Positions 23,701 through 34,500 of a stretch of 64,000 nt of DNA are shown here, piece by piece. Numbering within the stretch: the stretch's first letter is position 1; each line of letters starts with the position of its first letter. The notes below the pieces were generated by a model. It was not told the origin of the DNA, did not search any database, and was given only the letters and a program-made list of their open reading frames with translations. This stretch comes from Bos javanicus (lineage: Eukaryota > Chordata > Mammalia > Artiodactyla > Bovidae), in NCBI RefSeq assembly GCF_032452875.1, contig NC_083869.1, forward strand, positions 126,796,001-126,860,000, in the 5' to 3' direction. The translations under genes and the position numbers were made by a program.

Positions 23701-26700
23701 AGAGGACTCTTGAGAGTCCCTTGGACACCAAGGAGATCAAACCAGTCAATCCTAAAGGAAAGCAACTCTGAATATGCATTGGAAGGATGGATGCTGAAGC
23801 TGAAGCTCCAATACTTTGGCCACCTGATGCGAAGAGCCAGTTCATTGGAAAAGATCCTGATGCTTGGAAAGATTGAGGGCAAGAGGAGAAGGGCATGACA
23901 GAGAGTGAGATGGTTGGATGGCATCACTGACTCAACAGACATGAATTTGAGTAAACTCTGGGAGATAGTGAAGGACTGGGAAGCCTGGCATGCTGCAGTC
24001 CATGGGGTCGCAAAGACTCGGCCACAACTTAGTGACTGAACAACAACTGTGCTAATAGATCTCAGCTGATGATGCCAAGGAGAGCTAATTTAACTAATTC
24101 TGGCAACTATGTCTCACTATGCTTAAAGACTATTCCAGAGACAAGAGTCAGCAAAAGATGGAAATCTATTATCACACTTGATCTTTGATTTCTTTTTGTT
24201 ACATTCATCACCTGTTTATTATTAAAGTAGCTTCTCACAGATTTTTACTTACATGCATATGTATGAGCATGATCTTTGATTTCTTAATACCTTTTTTGAT
24301 GTGACTTTCATACCACATTGAATATGATTTTAATATTTAAAGATACGCTTTTTTTTTTTTTTTTGCAACCTGACCCCCTAATTGAAAGCCAAGTGCTTCA
24401 TTTACTGCAACAGCAGTCAAAGATAGTTTTGACAACCTTCAGTTTTCACCTTGTCTGAGTAAGGTGCTGTTCCAATGTGCAAGCCTTGGCACACTGAATC
24501 CTCACATCCACTGTGAGGTAAGGACAATTATTTCTATTTACCAGATGAAGAAACTGAGGCTCAGCCAGGGGAAGGCATCTGTGCAAGGTCGCACAGCCAG
24601 GAAGTGGTGGCACTGGATTTGAAACCAGATCCATCAGACTCCAAAGCCCAATGTCCTCCCTACTATGCTGCACTGCTTCACAAAAACACAGCTTTATTCT
24701 CATGGCTGAGCCAGTTACCCTCTCTAGAGAAAAAGGCCCAAATCAGTTACCCTTGTATCCCTTGGAAACCTTCCTCTCTCTCCTGGGCAATGGGCAGAAA
24801 TAGGTCCATCACCTGATGCCCTGTTATCGTAACCTTGGCAGTTGCTGCTGCTGCTGCTGCTGCTAAGTCACTTCAGTCGTGTCCGACTCTGTGCGACTCC
24901 ATGGACTGCAGCCTACCAGGCTTCTCTGTCCCTGGGATTCTCCAGGCAAGAACACTGGAGTGGGTTGCCATTTCATTCTCCAGTGCTTGAAAATGGAAAG
25001 TGAAAGTGAGGTCGCTCAGTCGTGTCTGACTCTTAGCGACCCCATGGACTGCAGCCTACCAGGCTCCTCCATCCATGGGATTTTCCGGGCAACAGTACTG
25101 GAGTGGGGTGCCATTGCCTTCTCCTGGCAGTTGTCAAGGGACTAATTCAGAAAAATGGTGACCCAGCCCAGGTGATGGGCTTGTCCTTCCCACAGTTAGC
25201 TCTGAAGAGGCACTGAACCTTCTCCCCAACCCCACCCACATCTGGCATCTGCTTCTTCCAACCCTCACTTTCTTCTACCCCTGAAGAGAGCTACAGGGTT
25301 ACAAAAGGACAGGAGCGCTGGCCAGGATACACGAAAAGAAAAGCTAGGCTCTGGACCTGGCTCTGTTACTGACATGCTGTTCGATACTGGGGAAGACCAC
25401 AGCTCTCTCAGTCCTTGCACATCCCACGAGCACAGTGAGGGACTTGGACTTTGTATCGCAAGACCTCTCTAAACCCTAGTGATCCATAGGTCTGTTTGCA
25501 GCAAAATTCCAAGCTGAAATGAAGAGAGATCATGCTATAGGGGTCTCGAGTTTTTATTTTCAGGGACAGATGTTTCCACTGGATCTGGTTTTATGTTTTC
25601 TTCCATGTGGTTAACCAGTTGTCTCTGCCCACTTTGGAGAAGTCTGTCCTCTCCCCACTGGTTTGTCAGGCTACCTGTTGTTATGCATCGAAACTAATTT
25701 CCCTGCTCTTTCATTCCCTTGGTTCACTTGGCTATTGCTGCGACACCACATTATCTTACTGTTACTTTAACATAAGTCTCAGTATCAGGTAGCGCGAGTC
25801 TCCCATCTTGGTCTTCAAAGTTACCTTGGCTATTGTTGACCTTTTGTTCTCCCTCATAAGTACTGGAATCTAACACCATTGTGATTTTGATTGGAAGTGT
25901 GTTGCAATTAGAGGTTTGCTAAGAATTCACACGTATATGACATGGAAGCCTCCTGCCCATAGTAGCTCCTTTGAGAAGCAATGGAACCTGGCCTGGACCC
26001 CAGAGTCAGACCTGGGACAGACTCCTAGCACTGTGACGAGCAGACAACCCACTTCATGTCTCCGAGTCTCAGTTTCCTCAACTGTAAAACAGCATTGATA
26101 ACAGTGCCTACTTCAGGGGTGCTCATAAAGATTAAATGAGACAATACATAGGAAGCACTTGGCACAGTGCTGAGCATACAGTAGGTGCTCAATAAGCAGA
26201 ACCTGCTGCTGGTAATGATTTCCCCTTCTGTGCCTCTCACCAAAACTGGTATCTGCCTCCTGGGTATTATTTTGCCAAGGAAACACCCGGTCTTGGAAAA
26301 AGTCGTGACTCAGGGGATTGATGACACATGCAGTTTCCTGAAAGCTCCCCATATCTTCCCCCGTGCTGTCCCATGAACTCAGGATCCAGGGTTGCACTCC
26401 TCCGTTGCGCTCAGTGAGACATTGCGGGTGGCAGTTGGAGTAGGGCAGGGGAGGGCAGCAGGGGTCCAAGCCCCTGCAGGGGCCACAATTCTAGACCAGA
26501 TTCAGAGGGAACTAACCTACTGAAGCCCCTAGCTACTGGCCCAACGCAGATGGAAAGGACAGACAGAAAAGGGGAGACGGCTGAGATGACAGATGAAATG
26601 GAAGTAGACAAGGATGGCATCTTGAATGAGGATGGGCAGACAAAGCCAGAAGCTCTTCTGAGGTCATCCCATCATGTTCCTGCCCTGCCCCTCAAGCTCA

Positions 26701-26952
26701 TGGGTGCCCTAAGCCTTCAGATCATTTAGGAGTAGGTTGAAGATGGCTGTGCTCACATAAGGTCTTCCTAGGGACAGACACTAACCTATCTTCCACCACC
26801 TGCTTCCCCTCCCCAGTGAGCCAGAAGATGGGCTGTGAGAGCCTCCAGAGAAGGATGGATGGAAAGGGTGTGTGTGGATACTCACCAGGAAGATGGAGGG
26901 CTCCGTCCCCAGTTAATAACAGCAGCAGCAGCAAAAGCCACTGTCCGCCCAT
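11756..26952 (-). CDS. ZPLD2: Mucin-like zona pellucida (ZP) domain membrane protein, complete 8-exon CDS
   Basis: I assembled eight coding exons: 26886-26952, 22192-23289, 19721-19926, 17736-17890, 16831-17076, 13592-13754, 13196-13307 and 11756-11808. All have GT-AG borders and compatible phases, and they sum to 2100 bases (699 aa plus stop). Layout: signal peptide MGGQWLLLLLLLLTGDGA; a Ser/Thr-rich mucin domain at about 24-365; a short Cys-rich link with SGGCMCNNSYY; ZP-N at about 392-510; ZP-C at about 515-655 with ten ZP cysteines; then a short hydrophobic tail SWMAIFLLAVIGWMLG directly before the stop. ZP modules polymerise extracellular proteins into filaments or matrices. The gene lies between CATSPER4 and CEP85, where human has, from memory, ZPLD2P, a pseudogene. 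The symbol rests on position and domain. Its partner and tissue are unknown. Confidence 0.8.
11871..12590 (+). repeat. Pair of ~56-base direct repeats in the last ZPLD2 intron
   Basis: The segment from 'ttttaggcttaaacactcta' at 11871-11928 recurs at 12535-12590 with a few substitutions and small gaps. It fits neither a SINE nor a LINE that I know. A BovB tail lies between the copies and a Bov-tA SINE begins right after the second. Confidence 0.75.
11975..12725 (+). repeat. BovB tail and Bov-tA SINE in the last ZPLD2 intron
   Basis: 11975-12112 is a BovB 3' tail ('actcaatggacatgagtg' to 'gactgaacaacaac'). 12592-12725 is a 5'-truncated Bov-tA starting 'ggagaaggaaatggcaaccc' and ending in a (CAG)n run. 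Between them is unique sequence with a MIR-like stretch near 12300-12400. Confidence 0.8.
13196..13754 (-). CDS. ZPLD2: ZPLD2 exons 6-7: end of ZP-C
   Basis: Exon 13592-13754 encodes SCPVSKRLLEG to TLCDKQAGRPCPP. Exon 13196-13307 (acceptor tttgtccccacag) continues TCRKNSLPGRNRA to FGPIRLS. The CPP|TC junction rebuilds the C-x-x-C-type end of ZP-C seen in relatives, which is why I prefer splicing at CCACCG|GTGAGC over reading on to the TAG at 13576-13574. Confidence 0.78.
13920..14130 (+). repeat. Long polypyrimidine (CT/CCTT) tract
   Basis: About 200 bases made almost wholly of C and T on the plus strand (purine on the transcribed RNA side), in the ZPLD2 intron between exons 5 and 6. It is probably a degenerate (CCTT)n/(CTTT)n microsatellite. 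Such tracts can form triplex DNA. Confidence 0.85.
15000..15458. repeat. Bov-tA SINE inverted pair
   Basis: An antisense Bov-tA (about 15000-15222) sits some 20 bases from a sense Bov-tA (about 15245-15458), head to head. In ZPLD2 pre-mRNA the two arms of about 200 bases could pair. Confidence 0.85.
15530..15990. repeat. CHR SINE (antisense) and Bov-tA SINE (sense)
   Basis: 15530-15650 is an antisense CHR fragment ending 'accactggactgggaattc'. 15778-15990 is a complete sense Bov-tA from 'ggcttccctggtggctcaga' to the ttcactttc tail. Both are in the ZPLD2 intron between exons 5 and 6. Confidence 0.8.
16280..16460 (+). repeat. MIR SINE
   Basis: Shows 'taccacttacgagttgtgtg' and 'ccatctataaaatgggaatg', typical of the MIR core and 3' end. 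Old insertion in a ZPLD2 intron. Confidence 0.65.
16831..19926 (-). CDS. ZPLD2: ZPLD2 exons 3-5: ZP-N and start of ZP-C
   Basis: Exon 19721-19926 encodes the first ZP-N cysteines (RCQPQKIEVVLSSC, FSGC, GSCGLHLS). Exon 17736-17890 gives INKSHALYSLEAQLL and the LSCTYAL motif with an NVT sequon. Exon 16831-17076 begins ZP-C (YITIHILGTG, DPQCLSP, FVKKR). The donor of the first of these exons is TCT|GTGAGC, and without splicing a TGA follows nine codons later. The second and third use GTGAGT and GTAAGT. Confidence 0.8.
17199..17390 (-). repeat. Bov-tA SINE, antisense
   Basis: Runs from 'gttagtcgctcaatcattcc' to 'accagggaagccca'. It lies in the ZPLD2 intron between exons 4 and 5, about 120 bases upstream of the exon 5 acceptor in the gene's own direction. 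Confidence 0.88.
18003..18340. repeat. Two CHR SINE fragments and a MIR relic
   Basis: 18003-18110 is a sense CHR head ('tggcagtccagtggttaaga'). 18225-18340 is an antisense one ending 'ctgccagggaattccc'. Between and after them lie MIR-like remains ('cattttacagaagggtaaac'). ZPLD2 intron between exons 3 and 4. Confidence 0.7.
18990..19390. repeat. MIR followed by antisense Bov-tA
   Basis: MIR at about 18990-19170 ('taactgtgtgacttgggata', 'catctgtaaaatgg'); antisense Bov-tA at about 19205-19390 ('ctgagctaccagggaagccc' end). ZPLD2 intron between exons 3 and 4. Confidence 0.8.
21078..21765 (+). repeat. CHR SINE and partial Bov-tA
   Basis: 21078-21203 is a sense CHR with an A-tail. 21655-21765 is the 3' part of a sense Bov-tA ('gaagggaatagcaacccact' onward). 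Both are in the ZPLD2 intron between exons 2 and 3; the rest of that intron shows no other feature I recognise. Confidence 0.78.
22192..23289 (-). CDS. ZPLD2: ZPLD2 exon 2: single large mucin-type exon
   Basis: An uninterrupted frame of 366 codons (1098 bases), with acceptor gctttatag and donor CTCAG|GTAAGT. It is dominated by Ser, Thr, Ala and Pro, with several N-glycosylation sequons (for example NNS, NAS) and no tandem repeat of fixed length. The last 24 residues change character and carry three cysteines (CALDEY, GGCMC) just before the ZP domain. Known mucin domains of this composition are densely O-glycosylated. That a frame this long has stayed open through low-complexity sequence argues that it is translated. 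Confidence 0.82.
23455..24050 (+). repeat. BovB LINE 3' fragment
   Basis: About 600 bases with 'gggctccaaaatcactgc', 'aaaagcagagacatcacttt', 'gtggtcatgtatggatgtg' and the final 'ttagtgactgaacaacaac'. It carries the degraded C-terminal end of the BovB ORF2 frame and lies in ZPLD2 intron 1. Confidence 0.9.
24470..24680 (-). repeat. MIR SINE
   Basis: The plus strand carries the reverse complement of MIR: 'accagatgaagaaactgagg' and 'tcgcacagccaggaagtgg'. ZPLD2 intron 1. Confidence 0.65.
24843..25133 (-). repeat. Tandem antisense Bov-tA pair with (CTG)n
   Basis: Two successive antisense Bov-tA copies share the stretch 'ccatggactgcagcctacca' at about 24900 and 25043. The first is led by a run of (CTG) units, which is the usual tail repeat of this family. 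Confidence 0.88.
25975..26200 (+). repeat. MIR SINE
   Basis: Contains 'cagtttcctcaactgtaaaa' and 'gtaggtgctcaataag'. It lies in ZPLD2 intron 1. From here to exon 1 at 26886, and on to 28090, I see only unique sequence. Confidence 0.7.
26886..26952 (-). CDS. ZPLD2: ZPLD2 exon 1: start codon and signal peptide
   Basis: The ATG at 26952-26950 has G at +4. The exon encodes a textbook signal peptide: a short polar start, eight consecutive leucines and a small-residue end. The donor is CCTG|GTGAGT, with one base of a Gly codon left over that the mucin exon completes. Leu codons are mostly CTG repeats, so this stretch may be length-variable. Confidence 0.8.
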
Positions 26953-28095
26953 CGTTCTGCTGGTTGATAGTCCCGGAGGTCACTGGCAAGGAGTCCTGGT
27001 CCAAACCGAGGCACAGACAGCAGCCCCAAGACAGCGAGGAACTGCTGGCGCTGGTGTCACCTCCCACCTGCCTGCTGAGTGTTCCACTCCTGCCCTGGTG
27101 GTCCAGACTCCTTCCCAGCAGGCCCCAGGGGGCTTTTCAGGGCTGGCAGCCATGCCGATGGGAGGGAATGAAGGGTGGAGTTTCCCATCAGCTGCAATCA
27201 GTGGGCCTCTGGGGATTCCCATTCCAACTGGTGACTGTCCCCAAGGCCCCTAATTGTCAGGGTACGCTGAACAGCCGGGCAGAACTCGAGGCCTTGCAGC
27301 CTTTCTCTCACATAACAGCAGGGAACCTGAGTCTCAGTCACATGGCTGATCTCATCAGACTCCCAGCTCCAGGGAGTTGATCTCCGGCCACTTGATTTTA
27401 GAGCTGGCGTTCAATCTTACCCTCTCCCGATTGCACTGATGGGCAAAATGAGGCCTGGTGACTTGCCCGAGAATGAGAATCCGTCAGGGCAGCTCTTGAT
27501 AGTGTCCACCCGTGCCACAGCTTCGTCAGACTGCATTGCCTGGCTCAGGGACCTGCTGTGGCTCTCAGTGGTCTTACTGTGAAGGCCCCAAAGAGGTCTC
27601 ACAGGTCCCAAGTTCTCTACCAGACTTCATTCACCTGACCCTCAAATTCTTCCTGCTGCCTTCCAGGAGGCTTCCATGCTCTTCTCCAGAGAGCCTGCCA
27701 GGACTCACATTTCATTCTCCATTGACCCAGGATGGAGTTTCCTGTACCTGCATGATTTGGTCAATGGTGACCCCACAAGACTAGAGCTCTCCAGAATGAG
27801 GACCAGTGTTTTATACCTTCAGACAGAGAGAGAGGGTAGGTGTTTCCATCAGTGAGGCACTCCCAACCCTGAAGACCAGACTTTCACCCCCCAAATTTAG
27901 GACCCTAATGCAGGAATTATCTCTCTACCATTAAGTCAAAATTTTTCAGGCTGTAGATTCTCTCTCCCATTAGACTGGAAGCTCTGGGGGACAGTCAGTT
28001 ACTCTCCCGTCTGGCAAAAGAAGCTTTTGAGGGGGAAGGCTGCCTCCAGAGGTTTGGAGGTCTACCAGTCAGACACATTGATCCCAACACAAAAC

Positions 28096-28101
28096 TTTAT
28101 T
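28096..28101 (-). terminator. Polyadenylation signal of CATSPER4
   Basis: AATAAA on the minus strand about 390 bases past the CATSPER4 stop codon, followed on that strand by GT-rich sequence. This leaves about 1.1 kb to the first ZPLD2 exon. Confidence 0.65.
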
Positions 28102-28491
28102 GTTAATACACAATACCTGGCCCCACCAGCCTCATCTTTCTCCTCTTGGTACTTGGGCCCACTTAGACCCCATCTAGTTCTGGTCTAGCAGGGGACCAGG
28201 GATGCCCATCCTGAGGGCAAATCCTGGCTGCCTTGGCCAGCACCCCCTTGTGGGCTTATCCTTGCTGTAAGGCTCCCACTCTCATCCACCACCTTCTCCA
28301 TCCGTGCTCCTCTGGACCTGGGGCTCACAGGCCCAAGTCCTAGAGATACCGCCCCCTTCCATCCCCAGGCATCTGCCCAGGTGTAAGGCAGAGGATGGGC
28401 TCAGGCCAGGATGTGCCATGTCACGCTAGTGATGCAGGAAGATGCAGCAGCTGGGTGTGTGCTCATGCCCATTGGCTCCTGTACTGCCCTC

Positions 28492-28539
28492 TCAGCGGCT
28501 GGCCTTGTGTTTGTTAATATTTGTGTTGGATTCCTGAAC
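28492..28539 (-). CDS. CATSPER4: CATSPER4 last coding exon (15 residues)
   Basis: A very short terminal exon with acceptor tggtttgcag, encoding VQESNTNINKHKASR and then TGA. It aligns with the human C-terminus ending KKHKSSH as I remember it. It is spliced from an unusual donor, AAG|GTGCAG, at 29283. Without splicing the frame would run on for dozens of foreign residues. Confidence 0.85.
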   Translation of the reverse strand, partial: VQESNTNINKHKASR

Positions 28540-31500
28540 CTGCAAACCAAGAGGTCTTCTTGTCAATCCCCCACCCCTGACATGGCAGACGCCCCCTTAC
28601 TTCCCTCCTCCAGCTCAACAGTGGCGCATCCAGGCTTCCCAGGGAAGTCCTTCCCGTCTAACTCTTAGTCTCCTCTCTGACCGTGGCGCTCTCCTCTCAG
28701 GCCATAGACACCCACAAGGCTCCCAGGTCAGATGGGATGGGAAGCAGAGAAGGAAACGAAATGTGTGGGAATGTGCTTTGTTCTATGGGGCTTCCCAGGT
28801 GGCGCCAGGGGCAAAGAACCCGCCTGCCAATGCAGGAGACATGGGTTCGATCCCTGATTCAGGAAGACCCCCTGGAGGGGGGCATGGCCTTTTTCTCCCT
28901 AGAATTTTCCTCCCTCAGGAGGCTGCTCCTCTTACGTACCTGACAAGACCCGGGGGGTCCTATGCCCCCCTGGTGGACCTAAGCATTTGCCACTAAGCAG
29001 GAACTGAGCTGCTCAAGTCCCCTTAAGAGGAAGCTTGAAAAAAAAAAAGAGGAAGCTTGAGGGTGCTGAAGACCAAGATGGCTCAGTGTGTGGAGCCCTA
29101 CAGGAGGGGCAGGGCCTCCCAGAAAATCTGGAATCTAACCAGATGGGCGGTGACTGCTGGGGTGCCTGGGAGTCTAGGGGGGCAGTCCAGACCTTGAAAG
29201 AGTCAGAAACCTTGACTAAGGGGGTGGTGGCTGGGTGGGGTGAGCACTGATTGAGTAGGAAAGGGAAGCTGAGAAGCTGCACCTTTTCTCTGTTGACGAG
29301 CGCGGTGATCAAGTCTTGCTCGTGAGTCATCTCACGGATGTCCACGGAGGACCTGCTCTCCAAGGATATGTTCCATGACAAGTACCTCTGCATCAGCTCC
29401 TCCTCCTGCTCCTGGTTGAAGCGGATGGAGCGGACCTCGTCCACTATCCTGAAGGTGGAAGGGTGAGTGCATTCCGAGGGAGGGGGTTGGGGGGCGGCCC
29501 TTCCATCTCTTCCCTGGGGTCCAGCCCCCTGCACCCTCCCCGCCTTGACTCTGATAGAGACCCAGGCCAAGGCTCAAGGCCCTTTGTGAGATTACGAGGA
29601 GGTATATATCCTGCACAGACAGTCTGGGAGGAGCCTGGGCAAGTCACTTAACCGCTCTGAGTCCCAGGGTCCCCATTATCAATCAGGGCATGAGGCCAGA
29701 AGAATCTGAGGGTCCACTGAGCCCTGACTCATGAGACTCGGGGGTTACCCCCTGTACCCGCCCTACATGTTGAGCTCATCACGGATCTCCTTGTATTCCA
29801 TCAGGTTCTCCTGTATCGCCTCGAGCACCAGGCAAAAGTTGTCGCATGTTCTTTCTGAGAGGTTTGTCAGGGGGCCTCCCATAAATGGCTCTTGGGGGAC
29901 GCCAGACATCTCCGAACGGGCGACTGCACAGTGCACCAGCGGCAGCTTGTTATTCCCATTTTCCTTCTTGTTGTCTACCTGGGGAAGGGAGAATGGAGAG
30001 GGAAGGGTAGCTTAGCCGGTACCCCCTCCCCTGGCCCCTTCCTGCCTGACTTCAGGGGAGACGAGTCTCAGGACGCCAGGGTTCTCACGCCCCTCATTTC
30101 AGCTCCAACCAGTCTTAGCCTCCCTCCTTTACTGTGGGAGCTCAACTTGAAATGCAGAAGTCTGTCCCTCTGAAAATTCTCACCCCTTTTGACAACTTAG
30201 TGCTTCCCCCATCATTTCCCTCCTGATAAATCCTACCCAGCAAACTTCTGAAACCCTAACTACTCTCAGGCCACAGTCCACAGCCCTCGGCACTTTACAC
30301 AATACTCCCCACCTTTCGGAAGCTCTACCCCCCGATGAGTAATACTATAGCTAATGTTCATCGAGTTCTTAATATGTGTCAAGTACTGTTTGTTGACCCA
30401 TGAAATTCTCATAATAGCCCTATGAAGTAAACAGAATTATTATCACTTCCATTTTATAGAAGAAGGAATTGAGGTTTAGATTGGTTTAAATGCCCTAAGG
30501 TCACCCAGCTGCTCACTTTCGAGTTGTCACAGAGCAAGATATCAAGGAACTCCACACCCCTCAGAAGCCCCAGTTGGTGAGTTGGCATTCACAGTGGGGA
30601 TTGCTGCCTTCAGGCCTCAGGCTTGGCTTTCTTTAGGCCCTCGAGTGTGTGAGCGCGCGTGCGCACACACACACACACACACACACACACTCAAGTTAGC
30701 ACTCATATACACGCTCCCCTTCCCCCCTCTGCCCTCCCTATCTCACTCACCTCTCTGAAGGCTATTTGATGCTGTTGCCCCTGTTCTGCCTTCATCATTT
30801 GCTCCAGATTGGTGGTCACCACGACGACCAACAGGTTGATGCCAATGAAGGCACCCATGGTGATGAAGATGGCAAAGTAGATGGCGCCCCCAATCTCCAC
30901 TCCGTACTCCCCTGTCTCCGTCCTGGAGATGGCAGTCAGGGGCCCTATCACCTCCCTGGCCCTTTGGGCCTCAGTTTCCTCATCTACGAGATGGAGAAAT
31001 TATCTCAAAGCCTACTGGGACTTCTGCTGCCTCACTGCTGCTGTGCAGACCTAAGGCCTGACTCCTGATTGTTCCCACAGCTGCTCTTGAATGAGCACCC
31101 GCTGTACTGCCAGATAGTGGGCTGCCCTCAAGCCAGCCCTGCAAGGTGAGGATTCATACACCAGCATTATCAAATTTAATCTATTGGCTGTACTTTTATC
31201 ATGTCATTCTTATTATAACTCAGGTTTGTTGTAGAAAAATCAGAGGGAAAATATATAGGAAAAAAAATCCCACCACTGTTAATATCTATTGCAAACCTCC
31301 CATAAAATATTTTCCCAAATAATAGCTTTGGCTCTCTTGCTACACATGTATGTGTATGTGTGCACACAATGTCAGCCTCTACTAATCCTCAGAGCAACCC
31401 ATGACATGGTTAAATGTTGTATTATGATCTCCAGTTGACACATGAGGAAACAGGCTCAGAAGGTTGCATGGCTAGTACAGTGGAGCAAAGACTCAAAAGG

Positions 31501-34500
31501 CCAGGCCACTTTTATTGCACATTCCATGACTTGTCCACTGCCTATAATGTAATGGCTAATGAGAGTAGAAGCCCCTTTACCGACTGGGCTTCTACTCTCA
31601 CACGAGGAAGATAAAAAGAAATCAGTCAGTGGGACCCAGCCCCTGAAATGGCCTGGAAACAAGTAGGATTTGGGCTAAATGGAAAGAGGCAAAGAGCAGA
31701 ACGCAGGCAGCCCTCTGCGGCCAAACATGACCTTGGACAGTGGGTCTCAAAATGAATAAAATGAGACCTTACATTCCCAGGAGTCAAGGCATTCTGGTGG
31801 GCTCCAGTGTGGACTGGGAGCTGCCTTGGGACCCTAGGTACAACCACAGACCTGCTGCCTGGCCCAAGGCTAAGCTGCCCAACTGCTGAGCATGAAGGGA
31901 GACTGCAGTCCATGAACAAGACTGCAGCGGGACTTTGAATACATGGAGTTTCATAGGGACAAGGCTTCAAGTAGATTACAAAGCTAGAGGCCTCAGCCCC
32001 AGGAGTCTGCTTTTCCCCAGTTCAAAGCCCCAGGTGCCACACCCGCCTCCTGCCACCCTCACCCCAAGTCCTGGAGCCCCACTCCCACCTGAGACCCCTT
32101 CTCCCTCCCCAGGTGGTTTTTTTTGCCCCTGGATGCCCCAGGCCCTCCCCGCCTAGCTCAGCTGGACTGGGGGCCCGGAAGCCCCACGGACACTCACTGA
32201 AAGTCACTGTAGATGTCCACCCAGCCATCCTGGGTGATGCAGATGAAGAGGGTATACAGGGCAACCTGCATGTTCTGGAAATGCATGGGCACGAACACAC
32301 CAAAGAGAGTGACCCCAAACACGGAGAACACCTGCCGGAGAGATGGGAGACCCACCCCGGATTTCACCCACGGGCCTGGGACACAGGATATGCAAAGGAG
32401 CTGCCAGAGGAATCACAGGGAGGCGGGCCTCTCCTCCTCTTATCTCCAAAGCCGCCTCCTCTCCGCTCCAGACACCCCGTATCCCCAGTGACCCAGGGGC
32501 CTGTCCAGAAAAGGGGGGCGGCTGGGGGGAGGGGAGGGCACTGACCAGCATGAGGAAGAGGATGAGGACCATGATGTTGGCCATATCGGGCACCGACTGC
32601 AGGATGACTCGAATGATCCGGGCCAGGGGCTCCACCGCCATGCACACGTGCAGCAGACGAAGTGCCCTGCGGCAGAGCCTCTCAGGGTGCCCCTCGGCCC
32701 TTCCCAGACCCCTCCTCCTCACCATCGCCCCACCTGCCCAGAAAGGCAGAGCTGATGCCCACCTGCAACAACCCCCTCCCCTCTCTCCCGGGATCCAGAC
32801 GGGTCCCTTCTTCACTCCGAGTCCCCCAGCTTACCTGAGGGTGTAGGTGATAGCCACGACACTGAGTTCATTAACGAAAAACCCCAGGAGCAAGATAAAG
32901 ATGATAAGGAAGTTGAGGATGTTCCAGCCGTCCTGGGGGGGGTGGGCCAGCCCCAGCAGGGTCTGTCAGGCCCAGCCCACGGGTTCATCCTGGGTCTGCC
33001 CTCCCCACACCCTCAGGATGGGGACTCCTGGTGCTCTCAGAACAGGGCCAGTCATGTGCCACCCACTGCGGTCCTGCTGTCGCCCCCCAAACATGCCACA
33101 AAACACCCACGCACTCGCTGTCTCACACACGTGTCCACAGCCAAGTGCAGTGTCTGAACACACAATTGAGTCCCTCATATACGCCAGTTCCTAAGCTGAG
33201 CACCCACCTTGGCTAGTGTGCCGCCGACAAAGGCCTTGCCCTGCAGTTAGGTGACCTGAAAGCGTTTGGATGCTCCAGCTTTGTGGGACACACACTACAG
33301 TTAATAAAACGAAAATAAACGAAAACACTAAGGCACAGGGCTTCAATAGCCACTTCAGAGCTGAACTAACTCTCACTGTAGAAGAAAGGCACAGTTTGCA
33401 AGCCCCACGTTCAACACGGCACAAACTCCTTTAGAGTACGGACGGAGGAAGGAAGCTCACGTGTATGACAAATTCAAGCACAACCGCTACGGGGGGAATT
33501 TTCTCTAATAAACAGTCTGCATTTTCCTTTGACCAGTGATCCCACTTCTAGAAATCCATCCCACACAAACTCTGGTACAACTACAAAATGACATTTGTAG
33601 AAGGCTGAAAATAACTAAAGTGTCCAGCAATTATAATAGAACACTGGCTGGCTAAACCACACGTTCATTCAATGGAGTACAGAACAATGGGAGAGGTCTC
33701 CATGTACTGACACAGAAAGACCCATTAAATGACAAAAGTAAAGTGTACTGCAGCATTTAAACTATGCTACTGCATGGAAAGGGAGGACTAAAAATATACA
33801 CATATTTGCTTATGATTGCAAAATAAACACTAGGAGGATAAACAAGAGATTATAAATAACAAAGATTATCTGAAGAGGGTGGGGGAAGGGGACAGGGATG
33901 AAGGGACAGAGTAGAAACAAGAATTTTGTATGCTCCTTTCAGTACAGTTTTGACCAATATGTAGCTGCATTAAATATTCAAAAAGAAAATAATTTTTTTT
34001 CCTTTTTGAAAAAATATTTGGCTGCAACAGGTCTTTGTTCCAGCATGTGGGATCTAGTTTCCTGACCAGGGATTGAACCTGGGTTTCCTGCATTGGGAGC
34101 GTGGAGTCTTAGCCACTGGACCGCCAGGGAAGTTCCAAAAAGAAAACTACTTTATTTTGAAAAAATTACTTTAATGGGAAAAAAGTTCTTAAATTTATTG
34201 GGCAGTCCAATAAACACAAGACTTCCTGGTATGTCACATTCAGAGTGTTGGTGCCTAAACATAAGTCAGGAGACACAAGGCTCCCTGTCTACACATCCAT
34301 CCCTGTATCCATTCAATATTAAGCTCCTACTCTATGCCACACCTCAAATCAGATCCTGAAGATACAGGATTTCTGCTCTGCTGAGCTCATAGGCTATTTT
34401 GAGGGAAGTGGACAGACAGTAAATTTTAACTCCTGGTGAGAGACTCCAGGAGTTGGTGATGGACAGGGAGGCCTGGCGTGCTGCCGTTCATGGGGTCACA

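Noticed and set aside
23406..23942. 178-codon minus-strand frame and its plus-strand partner
   Set aside because: Both lie in a BovB 3' fragment. The plus one is a remnant of the LINE ORF2 end and the minus one is its shadow.
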